Assembly (NCBI GenBank): GCA_947089855.1 | Contig: CAMUML010000041.1 | Location: 1 to 38,336 of the forward strand | DNA length: 38,336 bases | DNA from: an uncultured Eubacterium sp. | Lineage (GTDB): Bacteria > Bacillota > Clostridia > Lachnospirales > Lachnospiraceae | Direction of reading: 5' to 3' | Part shown: positions 25,887 to 33,448 of the stretch, one piece after another | Position numbering within the stretch: the first letter of the stretch is position 1 | Layout of the letters: the number at the start of each line of letters is the position of its first letter | Notes under the pieces: generated by a model | What the model was told of the DNA's origin: nothing | The model's database searches: none | The model's input: only the letters and a program-made list of their open reading frames with translations | Translations under genes and position numbers: made by a program

Positions 25887-27719
25887 ATGAGCAGGTTATC
25901 AGTAGTTTCTACGGACAAGGTAAATTCCACCACAGAAAAACTGATGAAAGAATTTACGCAGCGTATCGTCGCAAACCCGCCAGGGGTCTGTCCGGTAGAT
26001 ATGCAGCTTGCATTCTTAAAGGTCTGCCACGCACAGACCTGCGGGAAATGCGTGCCGTGCCGCATTGGGCTTGGGGTCTTGGAAGAGCTGTTAGAGAGCG
26101 TCTTGGATAACACGGCGACCATGGAAACGCTGGATTTGATCGAGCATACGGCGACAAATATTAAGAATTCGGCGGACTGTGCCATCGGCTTTGAGTCGGC
26201 GCGTATGGTACTGGCAGGGTTTGAGGGGTTTAAGGAGGATTATATTTCCCATGTCAGGGACCATCAGTGTACAGGTACGTTTGAGCAGCCAATCCCATGT
26301 GTGACGCTGTGCCCGGCAAATGTAGATATTCCAGGTTATATTGCACTGGCAGGAGAAGGACGCTGTGCAGATGCGGTGCGCCTGATACGTAAGGACAACC
26401 CGTTCCCGACAGCGTGTGCGTTGATCTGTGAACATCCATGTGAATCCAGGTGCCGCAGGACCATGATTGACGATGCCATTAATATCCGTGGCATTAAACA
26501 CTATGCATTGGACAAGGCGCGTGCCAGCGAAGTGCCGGTTCCGGCATGCGCGCAGGCTACCGGCAGGAAAGTAGCCATTATCGGCGGTGGCCCGGCAGGG
26601 CTTACGGCGGCTTATTTCCTGCAGCTGATGGGGCACCAGACGACCGTTTTTGAAGAAAAAGCACAGCTTGGCGGTATGCTGCGCTACGGAATACCAAACT
26701 ATCGGTTTCCACGGGAACGGCTGCAGGAAGACATTGATGCGATCCTGTCTACCGGCGTGGAAGTGAAACTGAACGCAGCGGTAGGGACGGAAGAACTTAG
26801 CGAGATTAACGACACGTTTGACGCAGTATTTATCGCAATCGGAGCACATGCCGAAAAACGCTTGAACTTAGAAGGCGAGGATAGCGGCAATGTAGTATCG
26901 GCTGTTGAAATGCTGCGCGAGATCGGCGACAACAAGTATCCGGATTTTACTGGAAAACGCGTACTGGTCGTAGGCGGCGGAAATGTGGCGATGGACTGCG
27001 CAAGGACTGCGATCCGTTCCAATGCCAAGACCGTCAGCATTGTTTACCGCAGGCGGAAAGAAGATATGACGGCGCTGCCTGCCGAAGTAGAAGGCGCGAT
27101 CGCAGAAGGCATCGAGCTTTTAACATTGAAAGCACCGCTCCGTATCGAAGCGGACGAAGCCGGCAATGCCCAGGCATTGTGGGTGCAGCCGCAGATTATC
27201 GGTATGGTAAGGGGCGGGCGGCCATCGCCTAGAAAAGCGAATAAAGAAGAAGAACGGCTGGAATGCGATGTCATTTTGATGGCAGTCGGACAGGATATTG
27301 TTTCCGCACCATTTGAAAAGGCCGGAATTGCTACCAAGCGCGGGCAGTTCCAGGCGGACGCTTCCGGTGCCTTAAACCGCGTGGGCATGTATGCCGGCGG
27401 CGACTGCGTGACCGGGCCAGCCACTGTGATCAAAGCGATTGCAGCCGGCAAAGTGGCAGCGGCCAATATAGACGAATTCCTCGGGTTCCACCACTCCATT
27501 TCGGTCGACGTAGAAATACCGGAGCCGCTGTTAAATGATAAAGTGCCATGCGGGCGCGTAAACCTGGCAGAAAAAGAGTCCTGGGCGCGCAAAGATAATT
27601 TTGAAGGCATTGAGCATACGATGAGCGACGAAGAGGCATTGCAGGAAGCAAGCCGCTGCCTGCGGTGCGACCGCCACGGATGCGGCGTATTGAGAGGAGG
27701 CAGGCAAGACAAATGGTAA
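25887..27719 (+). CDS. GltD-like FAD/NAD(P) oxidoreductase with NuoF-type Fe-S domain, hydrogenase partner
   Basis: The 610-residue protein is a fusion. Residues about 30-100 match the C-terminal 4Fe-4S domain of NuoF/HydB (CGKCVPCRIGLGVLEELLE). Next comes the glutamate-synthase-small-subunit type Fe-S domain (CVTLCPANVDIPGYI, CEHPCESRCRR, about 135-195), then an FAD-binding Rossmann fold (VAIIGGGPAGLTAAYFL) and an NAD(P)-binding fold (RVLVVGGGNVAMDCARTA). A short Cys pair near the end (RCLRCDRHGC) may hold another cluster. Its coding end overlaps hydA by seven bases, so it should pass electrons between NAD(P)H and the hydrogenase, possibly with flavin-based bifurcation. It is not a glutamate synthase subunit, since no GltB is nearby. 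ATG 25887 has a GGGGGG site seven bases upstream. Confidence 0.85.
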   Translation: MSRLSVVSTDKVNSTTEKLMKEFTQRIVANPPGVCPVDMQLAFLKVCHAQTCGKCVPCRIGLGVLEELLESVLDNTATMETLDLIEHTATNIKNSADCAIGFESARMVLAGFEGFKEDYISHVRDHQCTGTFEQPIPCVTLCPANVDIPGYIALAGEGRCADAVRLIRKDNPFPTACALICEHPCESRCRRTMIDDAINIRGIKHYALDKARASEVPVPACAQATGRKVAIIGGGPAGLTAAYFLQLMGHQTTVFEEKAQLGGMLRYGIPNYRFPRERLQEDIDAILSTGVEVKLNAAVGTEELSEINDTFDAVFIAIGAHAEKRLNLEGEDSGNVVSAVEMLREIGDNKYPDFTGKRVLVVGGGNVAMDCARTAIRSNAKTVSIVYRRRKEDMTALPAEVEGAIAEGIELLTLKAPLRIEADEAGNAQALWVQPQIIGMVRGGRPSPRKANKEEERLECDVILMAVGQDIVSAPFEKAGIATKRGQFQADASGALNRVGMYAGGDCVTGPATVIKAIAAGKVAAANIDEFLGFHHSISVDVEIPEPLLNDKVPCGRVNLAEKESWARKDNFEGIEHTMSDEEALQEASRCLRCDRHGCGVLRGGRQDKW

Positions 27720-29452
27720 ATTTAACAATTGATCATAAAAACGTACAGGTACCGGAAGGGACGACCATTTTAAAAGCTGCTGCGGCCGCCGGTGTCGAGA
27801 TACCAACGCTTTGTTTTCTAAAAGATTTGAATGAAATCGGCGCATGCCGTATCTGCTGCGTCGAAATCGAAGGCAAGGAAACACTGGTCGCATCCTGCAA
27901 TACGAAGGTAGAAGAAGGCATGGTCGTATACACGAGCAGCCTGAAAGCGCATTATGCCCGCCGCATGAACCTGCAGATCATATTATCCCAGCACGATTTC
28001 CGGTGTGCAGCCTGCCAGCGGAACGGGAGCTGTTCCCTGCAGAAAATCTGTGCCGATATGAACATCAATGACGTACCATTCCAGCAGGATTATGAAAAAA
28101 GCGAATGGGATTTGAGCTTCCCGCTGATCCGCAATGCCGGCAAATGCATCAAATGTATGCGGTGCGTGCAGATTTGCGACAAAGTCCAGTCGCTAAATGT
28201 ATGGGATATTGTAAACACCGGCAAACGTACTGGCGTCGGCGTATCCAAAATGCGCAAAATAGCGGATGCCGACTGCTCTTTATGCGGCCAGTGCATCACC
28301 CATTGCCCGACCGGTGCGCTCCGTGAAAGGGATGATGTGCGTAAACTGATGGACGCCGTCAACGACCCGGAAAAGATAGTCGTAGCACAGATTGCACCGG
28401 CAGTACGCTCTGCCTGGGGCGAAGGGCTGGGGCTTGCCGAAGAGATGGCGACCGAAAAGCGTATGGCTGCTGCAGCCCGCGCACTCGGCATCGACTATGT
28501 ATTCGACACGAATTTCAGCGCCGATCTGACGATTATGGAAGAAGCAAACGAGTTTTTGGAGCGTATGGCACACCGCAGCGAATACCAGTGGCCGATGTTT
28601 ACCTCCTGCTGCCCAGGCTGGGTGCGGTTTGTAAAATCACAGTACCCGGAAATGGCAAAACAGCTTTCCACGGCCAAATCCCCGCAGCAGATGTTTGGCG
28701 CCATAGCAAAAACCTATTTTGCCGAAAAAGTGCTGGACGTCGACCCGGAACGGATCTTTTGCGTATCCATTATGCCTTGTACGGCCAAAAAAGCGGAAAG
28801 CGCCCTGCCTAATATCAATGACGCAGGCGCAGGCCGCGATGTCGACGTAGTGCTTACGACACGGGAATTTGACCGGATGCTGCGCAGCGAACTGATTATG
28901 CCGGCAAGCCTGGAAGAAGAAGAGTTCGACTCCCCGCTTGGGACCGGCTCCGGTGCAGGCGTAATCTTTGGCGCAACCGGCGGCGTTATGGAAGCGGCGC
29001 TTCGGACAGCCTATTATGCATTAAACAAAGAAAACCCGAAACCGGATATGTTCCAGATGGTGCGCGGCCTGGACGGCATCAAAGAAGCCACCCTGGAGAT
29101 CGCAGGCACTCCAGTACGTGCGGCCGTTGTACACGGGCTAGGCAATACCCGCAAGCTGATGGAACGCATCCAGTCTGGAGAAGCAGAATATGATTTCGTA
29201 GAAGTCATGGCATGTCCAGGCGGCTGCGCAGGCGGCGGCGGGCAGCCGATTACCGAAGGGCGCGAAATGGCAGGCGAACGGGGCAGCAAGCTCTATGAGC
29301 TAGACCGCAAAAACCCACTGCGTTTCTCGCATGAAAACCCATCCGTCATCGTGCTGTATGACCAATACCTGGAAAAACCACTCTCCCACCGTGCGCATGA
29401 ACTGCTGCATACGGACCATTTAGGATGGACTATGCCGTCAGAGAAACATTAA
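27713..29452 (+). CDS. hydA: [FeFe] hydrogenase catalytic subunit
   Basis: The 579-residue protein has the layout of a monomeric-type [FeFe] hydrogenase: an N-terminal 2Fe-2S domain (CFLKDLNEIGACRICCVE), a His-ligated 4Fe-4S site (HDFRCAACQRNGSC), two 4Fe-4S ferredoxin motifs (CIKCMRCVQIC, CSLCGQCITHCPTG) and the H-cluster domain. The L1, L2 and L3 motifs are TSCCPGWVRF (Cys299/Cys300), MPCTAKK (Cys356) and MACPGGCAGGGGQP (Cys501/Cys505), matching clostridial CpI closely. It reduces protons to H2 or the reverse, in the cytoplasm. The ATG at 27713 overlaps the upstream stop by seven bases; the AGGAGG at 27695-27700 is rather far (12 bases). The hydEFG maturases are not in the window. Confidence 0.95.
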   Translation: MVNLTIDHKNVQVPEGTTILKAAAAAGVEIPTLCFLKDLNEIGACRICCVEIEGKETLVASCNTKVEEGMVVYTSSLKAHYARRMNLQIILSQHDFRCAACQRNGSCSLQKICADMNINDVPFQQDYEKSEWDLSFPLIRNAGKCIKCMRCVQICDKVQSLNVWDIVNTGKRTGVGVSKMRKIADADCSLCGQCITHCPTGALRERDDVRKLMDAVNDPEKIVVAQIAPAVRSAWGEGLGLAEEMATEKRMAAAARALGIDYVFDTNFSADLTIMEEANEFLERMAHRSEYQWPMFTSCCPGWVRFVKSQYPEMAKQLSTAKSPQQMFGAIAKTYFAEKVLDVDPERIFCVSIMPCTAKKAESALPNINDAGAGRDVDVVLTTREFDRMLRSELIMPASLEEEEFDSPLGTGSGAGVIFGATGGVMEAALRTAYYALNKENPKPDMFQMVRGLDGIKEATLEIAGTPVRAAVVHGLGNTRKLMERIQSGEAEYDFVEVMACPGGCAGGGGQPITEGREMAGERGSKLYELDRKNPLRFSHENPSVIVLYDQYLEKPLSHRAHELLHTDHLGWTMPSEKH

Positions 29453-29458
29453 TGGCAG

Positions 29459-29515
29459 CCCGGCCGTTTTCCGGCTACCTTCCAATTAGGTAGCTGGAAG
29501 GCGGCCGGGTTTTTC
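29459..29515 (+). terminator. Strong terminator after hydA
   Basis: CCCGGCCG (29459-29466) pairs with CGGCCGGG (29502-29509), with an inner stem CCGGCTACC...GGTAGCTGG, followed by TTTTT. It ends seven to sixty bases after the hydA stop. Confidence 0.9.
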
Positions 29516-29517
29516 GT

Positions 29518-29575
29518 TATACTCACGAGCAATAAAATTTTCCATATAGATTTCGATTTTGACGCTAGCCTTTTG
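29518..29575 (+). repeat. Degenerate 3'-end repeat, copy 3 (partial)
   Basis: TATACTCACGAGCAATAAAA, then TTTTCCATATAG and GACGCTAGCC, match the order seen at 2497-2576 and, inverted, at 23873-23949. The right-hand arm is poorly kept. It directly follows the hydA terminator. Confidence 0.45.
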
Positions 29576-29624
29576 GATCCACGGATTCAGATCTGGCCAT
29601 ATTTGGAAACAGGGCAGTTTGTCC

Positions 29625-29822
29625 CTATGCAGAAAAACGTTTTACCAGTGTTGTAGCAACTTCAATCTTAACCGTATGTGGGACAGGGCATGCCAGCTGC
29701 TTTATTAACTGGCATGCCGCTGTCTGCCCCATGAATTTTCTGGGAATGTCGATAGTCGTCAGGGAGGGGTCAATAATGCGGCTTTCTGAGATATGTGTGC
29801 CTATGAAGGAAACATCAATTTT
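29625..29822 (-). pseudogene. 3' remnant of a LacI-family regulator
   Basis: Read leftward this encodes IDVSFIGTHISESRIIDPSL, then TTIDIPRKFMGQTAACQLIKQL, ending LVKRFSA and a stop. It matches the last 60-65 residues of LacI/PurR regulators (DISVIGFD..., PPLTTVDIP, ..G..A...L, LVVRxS). The DNA-binding domain and most of the sugar-binding domain are missing. The open frame continues rightward to 29957 only because it shadows the adjacent glycosidase remnant. A GGCATGCCAG/CTGGCATGCC inverted repeat lies inside it (29687-29718). Confidence 0.7.
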
Positions 29823-30290
29823 GGCTGGGGGAATATAACAGGCGAGGAGATGACGCGCAGGTTCTGGGAAGGCTGCATACGCGGAGGCTATCTTTCCCAC
29901 GGGGAAGTTTATGTACAGTATGAGCAGATCTGGTGGGCCCACGGCGGGAAACTGCATGGAACCTGCCCGGAAAGGATTGCGTTTTTGAAAAAGGTAATGT
30001 CAGAGGTGCCAAAAGGCGCGGCCCCGTTAAAGCTTACCCCAAAGAACCATGAGGCGAACTGGGATGTCCCATGCCTGTGCAAAGAAGACAACTCTTATTT
30101 TTTATATTATTTTGGATTCTTTAAGCCTGCCTTCCGGACCTATGAACTGGCCCAAGGGTGTTCCTATGAGATAGAACTGATTGATACATGGGATATGACA
30201 ATCCGTAAGCTGCCGGGGGTGTATTTAGGAAACATCAGGATTGACATGCCGGAAAAGCAGTATATGGCTATCCGGATGAGGAAGGTCTGA
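29793..30290 (+). pseudogene. 3' remnant of a DUF5060/DUF5605-type glycosidase
   Basis: The 165 residues (CAYEGNINFGWGNITGEEMT..., GYLSHGEVYVQYEQIWWAHG, FYFGFFKP-like YYFGFFKPAFRTYEL, then IDTWDMTI) correspond to the end of the barrel and the C-terminal DUF5605 beta domain of a family of putative glycosidases that are normally 500 or more residues. No N-terminal DUF5060 domain or barrel start is present, there is a stop (TGA) just upstream, and no ribosome binding site is visible. It abuts the LacI remnant head to head, so the shared 5' halves appear to have been deleted. Confidence 0.72.
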
Positions 30291-30340
30291 CTTAAAAAAT
30301 ATGTTGTATAGATGAAAATGAAGTACAAATTTTTGGTATG

Positions 30341-30378
30341 ATCGGGGAATGGCAGCTTTTAGAGTGCCATTCCCCGAT
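30341..30378. terminator. Perfect 14-bp hairpin between convergent ends
   Basis: ATCGGGGAATGGCA (30341-30354) pairs perfectly with TGCCATTCCCCGAT (30365-30378) around a ten-base loop. It lies between the glycosidase remnant and the end of proB. The T runs on both sides are poor, but its position suits a two-way transcript end. Confidence 0.6.
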
Positions 30379-30409
30379 GCCTTATTCTGCACTTGTGAAC
30401 GCTTAGAAG

Positions 30410-31213
30410 CTATTCTATATTTTTACCAATGAAAATTGTCCCCACGTTATCCCCTTTTACTATTTTATAAAGGGCAGCGGGATTTTTGCCGTTTGTGATT
30501 ATCGTGTCAATCCCCTGTGACATAGCCAGTTTTGCCGCCTGCAATTTTGTTTTCATGCCGCCAGTCCCCCGGCGTGAGCCTGCGCCGCCTGCCAGTGGCA
30601 AAACCTTTTCATCAATGGCCGATATACGTTCAATTAGCTTTGCGTCCGGGTGCAGGCGTGGATCGCTGTCATAAAAACCGTCAATGTCTGAAAAGATCAC
30701 AAGGCTTTTTGCTTTGCAAAGTACCGAAACAACAGCCGATAGGGTGTCATTGTCCCCAAAAAGTTTATCTTCCGACTGTATTTCCGTGTAGCTTACAGAG
30801 TCGTTTTCATTGACGATTGGGATAATACCCATTTCTAACAGCGTGTTAAATGTGTTGATTAGGTTTTCCTTTTTTTCCTCGTTTTCCATATCCTCCGCAT
30901 TTAACAAAATCTGTGCCACTGTTTTGTCGTAGTCGCTGAAAAACTTATCATACAGATACATGATACTGCATTGCCCCACGGCGGCGGCAGCCTGCTTTAT
31001 ACGCATACTCGTTGGGCGTGGTTTTGTCCGCAATTTGTTTATGCCTACTGCGATTGCGCCGGATGACACAAGGATAACCTCATATCCCATGTTCTGAATA
31101 TCAGACAATACACGGGCAATACAGTCAAAGGCTTTTAGGTTATTCTGCCCGATTTCATTTGTGAGAGTGGAAGTGCCTACTTTGACAACAATCCTGTTAT
31201 AATAAAGTCCCAT
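30410..31213 (-). CDS. proB: Glutamate 5-kinase (short form, no PUA domain)
   Basis: The 267-residue protein consists of the amino-acid-kinase domain only: RIVVKVGTSTLTN, ILVSSGAIAVGINKL, NENDSV...FGDNDTLSA, DIDGFYDSDPR and the RGTGGMKTKLQAAKLA nucleotide loop. It phosphorylates glutamate, the first step of proline synthesis. The RNA-binding-like PUA domain of longer enzymes (about 370 residues) is absent, as in some other bacteria. proA and proC are not in the window. I start at the ATG at 31213 because GAGGTG lies six bases before it; a GTG at 31219 overlaps the upstream stop. The gene follows the YbaK-type gene after only two bases, so translation is probably coupled. Confidence 0.92.
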   Translation of the reverse strand: MGLYYNRIVVKVGTSTLTNEIGQNNLKAFDCIARVLSDIQNMGYEVILVSSGAIAVGINKLRTKPRPTSMRIKQAAAAVGQCSIMYLYDKFFSDYDKTVAQILLNAEDMENEEKKENLINTFNTLLEMGIIPIVNENDSVSYTEIQSEDKLFGDNDTLSAVVSVLCKAKSLVIFSDIDGFYDSDPRLHPDAKLIERISAIDEKVLPLAGGAGSRRGTGGMKTKLQAAKLAMSQGIDTIITNGKNPAALYKIVKGDNVGTIFIGKNIE

Positions 31214-31215
31214 AA

Positions 31216-31755
31216 TCACACCTCGATAACAGCCGGAATATGTTTTACATACGGTAAAAATATGTCTGTAATGTATTCCGTTTTTATTTTCATATAGCTT
31301 GTGGTTATCCCGTCACTACACCCGTACCATTCGGAATTAGCGACGTCTTTGTCTAACGCAATCTGAACAGCATTTTGTTTGTCCAGTATGGCACTGAAAA
31401 CAGTTGCAGCCCCAATCTTAGTGCCTAACATTGTTTCCATAAGTTCCGCAGGCGCAAAGGAAACACGGGATACGCCTAACGCATTGCTGAAATCTTTGGA
31501 ACGGAACGGCTTGCTGCCTGCGGTAATGAACAGATAAAAAGCGGTCTGCTGCCTGTTGCATAAAAACAGTGTTTTTACCATTTCCATATCCAGTTTTTTG
31601 TTGATTGCAATACAATCTTCCATAGTGATAACTTCGTCCGTTTCCACCCGTTCAAAGGGGATATGCAGCTTTTCAAGTGTTTGGTAGGCCTGTTGCTGCA
31701 AAGGGGTATGGTATTCATTTGGTGCTGTGTTATAAATATCGCTTACATAAATCAT
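31216..31755 (-). CDS. YbaK/prolyl-tRNA-editing domain protein
   Basis: The 179-residue protein matches the YbaK/ProX/PrdX family: LEKLHIPFERVETDEVITMEDCIAINKKL, VKTLFLCNRQQTAFYLFITAGSKPFRSKDFSNALGVSRVSFA (with the conserved Lys of the editing pocket) and the GAATVFSAI strand. Such proteins hydrolyse Ala or Cys wrongly attached to tRNA(Pro). The gene lies directly before proB in the same transcript, which fits a link with proline supply. An in-frame extension to 31866 has no ribosome binding site; GGAAGGA precedes the ATG at 31755. Divergent from the LysR gene. Confidence 0.85.
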   Translation of the reverse strand: MIYVSDIYNTAPNEYHTPLQQQAYQTLEKLHIPFERVETDEVITMEDCIAINKKLDMEMVKTLFLCNRQQTAFYLFITAGSKPFRSKDFSNALGVSRVSFAPAELMETMLGTKIGAATVFSAILDKQNAVQIALDKDVANSEWYGCSDGITTSYMKIKTEYITDIFLPYVKHIPAVIEV

Positions 31756-31818
31756 GGCGTATCCTTCCTTTCTTTTGGCGAATTTTTGGCGGCCTTGAAA
31801 TCTTCCAGTGCATAGGGT

Positions 31819-31846
31819 ATCATAAAAAACAAAATCACAAAAGCAA
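31819..31846 (-). promoter_or_regulatory. Promoter of the YbaK-proB operon
   Basis: On the leftward strand TTGCTT (31841-31846) and TATGAT (31819-31824) are separated by 16 bases. The palindrome at 31850-31872 overlaps its upstream side. Confidence 0.6.
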
Positions 31847-31849
31847 ATA

Positions 31850-31872
31850 TTTATCATGCTTAACATGATAAA
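31850..31872. promoter_or_regulatory. Probable operator: 9-bp inverted repeat between YbaK-proB and lysR
   Basis: TTTATCATG and CATGATAAA form perfect nine-base arms with a five-base spacer (CTTAA). The site is in the divergent intergenic region, next to the operon's -35 and about 25 bases before the lysR start, as expected for a LysR-type regulator that controls its neighbour and itself. Confidence 0.55.
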
Positions 31873-31895
31873 ACCAGATGAAAGAGGGCGCAGCT

Positions 31896-32765
31896 ATGGA
31901 TATGAATATTCAGAAATATTTGGCGTTTGTTAAGACGGTGGAATACGGGAGTTTTACAAAAGCCGCTGAAAGGTTGCATTATTCCCAATCGGGAATTAGC
32001 CGCATGATTAACGATTTGGAGAAAGAATGGAAAATATCACTCCTTGAACGCAGCCGGTCCGGGGTGCGGTTAACATCAGACGGCTTGGCACTTTTGCCTT
32101 ATGCAAAAAGCGTGTGTGCGGAATATGAAAAGCTACAGGCGCAGGTCGATGAAATAAACGGCCTGCAATCGGGTATCATCAGAATAGGGACGTTTTCAAG
32201 TGTGGCTACACACCTGCTTCCCAATATCATAAAAAGGTTTCAGGCTGATTATCCAAACATAGATTATGAGCTGTTGTTGGGGGACTACACGGAAATTGAA
32301 AGCTGGATATTAGAGGGGCGGGTTGATTGTGGCTTTTTGCGCCTGCCTGCACACCCGGATTTGGAAACGTATTTTTTGGAACAGGACAAATTGCTTGTTG
32401 TGCTGCCGGAAAACCATGCGCTTGCAGACAGTGGACGTTTTCCGGTGAAAGCCCTTGCCGATTATCCCTTTATGCTGTTGGAAAAAGGGGCAAAAGCTGA
32501 AATATCAGAAATTTTTGAAAGGTGTAATGTTATACCGAAAATACATTTTACAACATGGGACGATTACGCTATTATGTCTATGGTGGAGAGTGGTTTGGGT
32601 ATCAGCATATTGCCGCAGCTTATTTTGCAGCGGGTGCCGTATAAAATCATAACAAAGGAATTAGATGTCCCGGCGTACCGCAATATCGGCCTTGCCCTGC
32701 GGAGTAAGAAAAACAGTTCCTTGGCTGTAAAACGGTTTTTGGAATATATAGAATACAGGTTGTAA
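31896..32765 (+). CDS. LysR-family transcriptional regulator
   Basis: The 289-residue protein has the LysR winged helix-turn-helix at residues about 4-62 (YLAFVKTVEYGSFTKAAERL, then HYSQSGISRMINDLEKEW), a linker helix and a periplasmic-binding-like effector domain (IIRIGTFSSVATHLLPNIIK, GRVDCGFLRLP, MVESGLGISILPQLI). It probably controls the divergent YbaK-proB operon through the palindrome at 31850-31872; the effector is unknown but may be proline-related. The ATG at 31896 is preceded by GAGGG; an in-frame ATG at 31878 is upstream of that site. Confidence 0.9.
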   Translation: MDMNIQKYLAFVKTVEYGSFTKAAERLHYSQSGISRMINDLEKEWKISLLERSRSGVRLTSDGLALLPYAKSVCAEYEKLQAQVDEINGLQSGIIRIGTFSSVATHLLPNIIKRFQADYPNIDYELLLGDYTEIESWILEGRVDCGFLRLPAHPDLETYFLEQDKLLVVLPENHALADSGRFPVKALADYPFMLLEKGAKAEISEIFERCNVIPKIHFTTWDDYAIMSMVESGLGISILPQLILQRVPYKIITKELDVPAYRNIGLALRSKKNSSLAVKRFLEYIEYRL

Positions 32766-32913
32766 AGTAGTGTAAAAAATAAGTTACTGATTGAATAAAA
32801 TCTGAAAATAGCTTTCATAATACATTTTTTTATGTTTTATGCAGTTTAGGCATTGTTGATTATTTAATATAGGTATTGGATTTTTGCAAAAACTCATTTT
32901 ATAATAAATTTAA

Positions 32914-33268
32914 TTCAACAGAAATTTTTTTGTGAATGGTGATACAGATTATGCTTTGTCTGTGTCTGAAGCCTTCTGCGAAGGCTTTTAGGGAAATGCT
33001 TTTGGAAGGGCCGGTTGCCATACAGATGAGCGGTTACGGGGATATGGAAAAAGTCGGGCCGCTGGGAAAAAGCCTGCCGGCAAATGATGAAAGTATTACG
33101 GCTGGCCCTGGAGGCCTGATTCTTTATCAGGGCAATTCACCGGTCATTTACTATGATACGAATACATGGAATTTTATAAGGCTTGGGAAAATTGATGGTG
33201 TTACAGGACAGGAGCTTCTTGCAGCTTTTGGGAGAGGTGATGTAACGGTCACATTGTCGCTTTCGTAA
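32914..33268 (+). pseudogene. Cyclophilin-like domain gene, truncated and frameshifted
   Basis: The main frame encodes PSAKAFREMLLEGPVAIQMS, then GYGDMEKVGPLGKSLP, LILYQGNSPVIYYDT and NFIRLGKIDGVT, ending VTVTLSLS. This matches the small cyclophilin-like domain (PF18050 type) often found as secreted lipoproteins in gut Firmicutes. The expected first strand, VNGDTDYALSVSE, is present but in the other frame (32932-32970), so about one base has been lost near 32970-32975. No signal peptide, lipobox or ribosome binding site precedes it. The gap 32766-32913 is AT-rich with nothing I can interpret. Its stop codon abuts a long palindrome. Confidence 0.68.
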
Positions 33269-33424
33269 GGATTCTTAAAGAAATAACGTGACATATTGCT
33301 TGTCTTTTTCTCCGATAGCACAAGGCAAAAATTAGTTACATAGCCCGCTATGCGCCTAATTTTTGCCTTGCACTCTCGAAGAAAAATCCTGCGCAATCTT
33401 GTCACGTTATTTCTTTAAGAATCC
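33269..33424. repeat. 156-bp palindromic element
   Basis: The outer 24 bases at each end (33269-33292, 33401-33424; starting GGATTCTTAAAG) are perfectly complementary. An inner stem CAAGGCAAAAATTAG/CTAATTTTTGCCTTG and partial pairing between them make the whole unit one long hairpin. It is flanked by TAA on both sides (33266-33268, the stop of the cyclophilin remnant, and 33425-33427), compatible with a 2-3 bp target duplication. It may be a non-autonomous mobile palindrome and a strong transcript end. Confidence 0.75.
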
Positions 33425-33448
33425 TAAGTAAATCAGGAAAGGCATGGT

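Noticed and set aside
25887-27719. Glutamate synthase small subunit serving the adjacent glutamine synthetase
   Set aside because: The NuoF-type Fe-S domain at the N-terminus, the overlap with hydA and the absence of a large GltB subunit point to a hydrogenase partner instead.
29687-29718. GGCATGCCAG/CTGGCATGCC as a terminator or operator
   Set aside because: It lies inside the coding remnant of the LacI gene and has no T run; more likely incidental to coding sequence.
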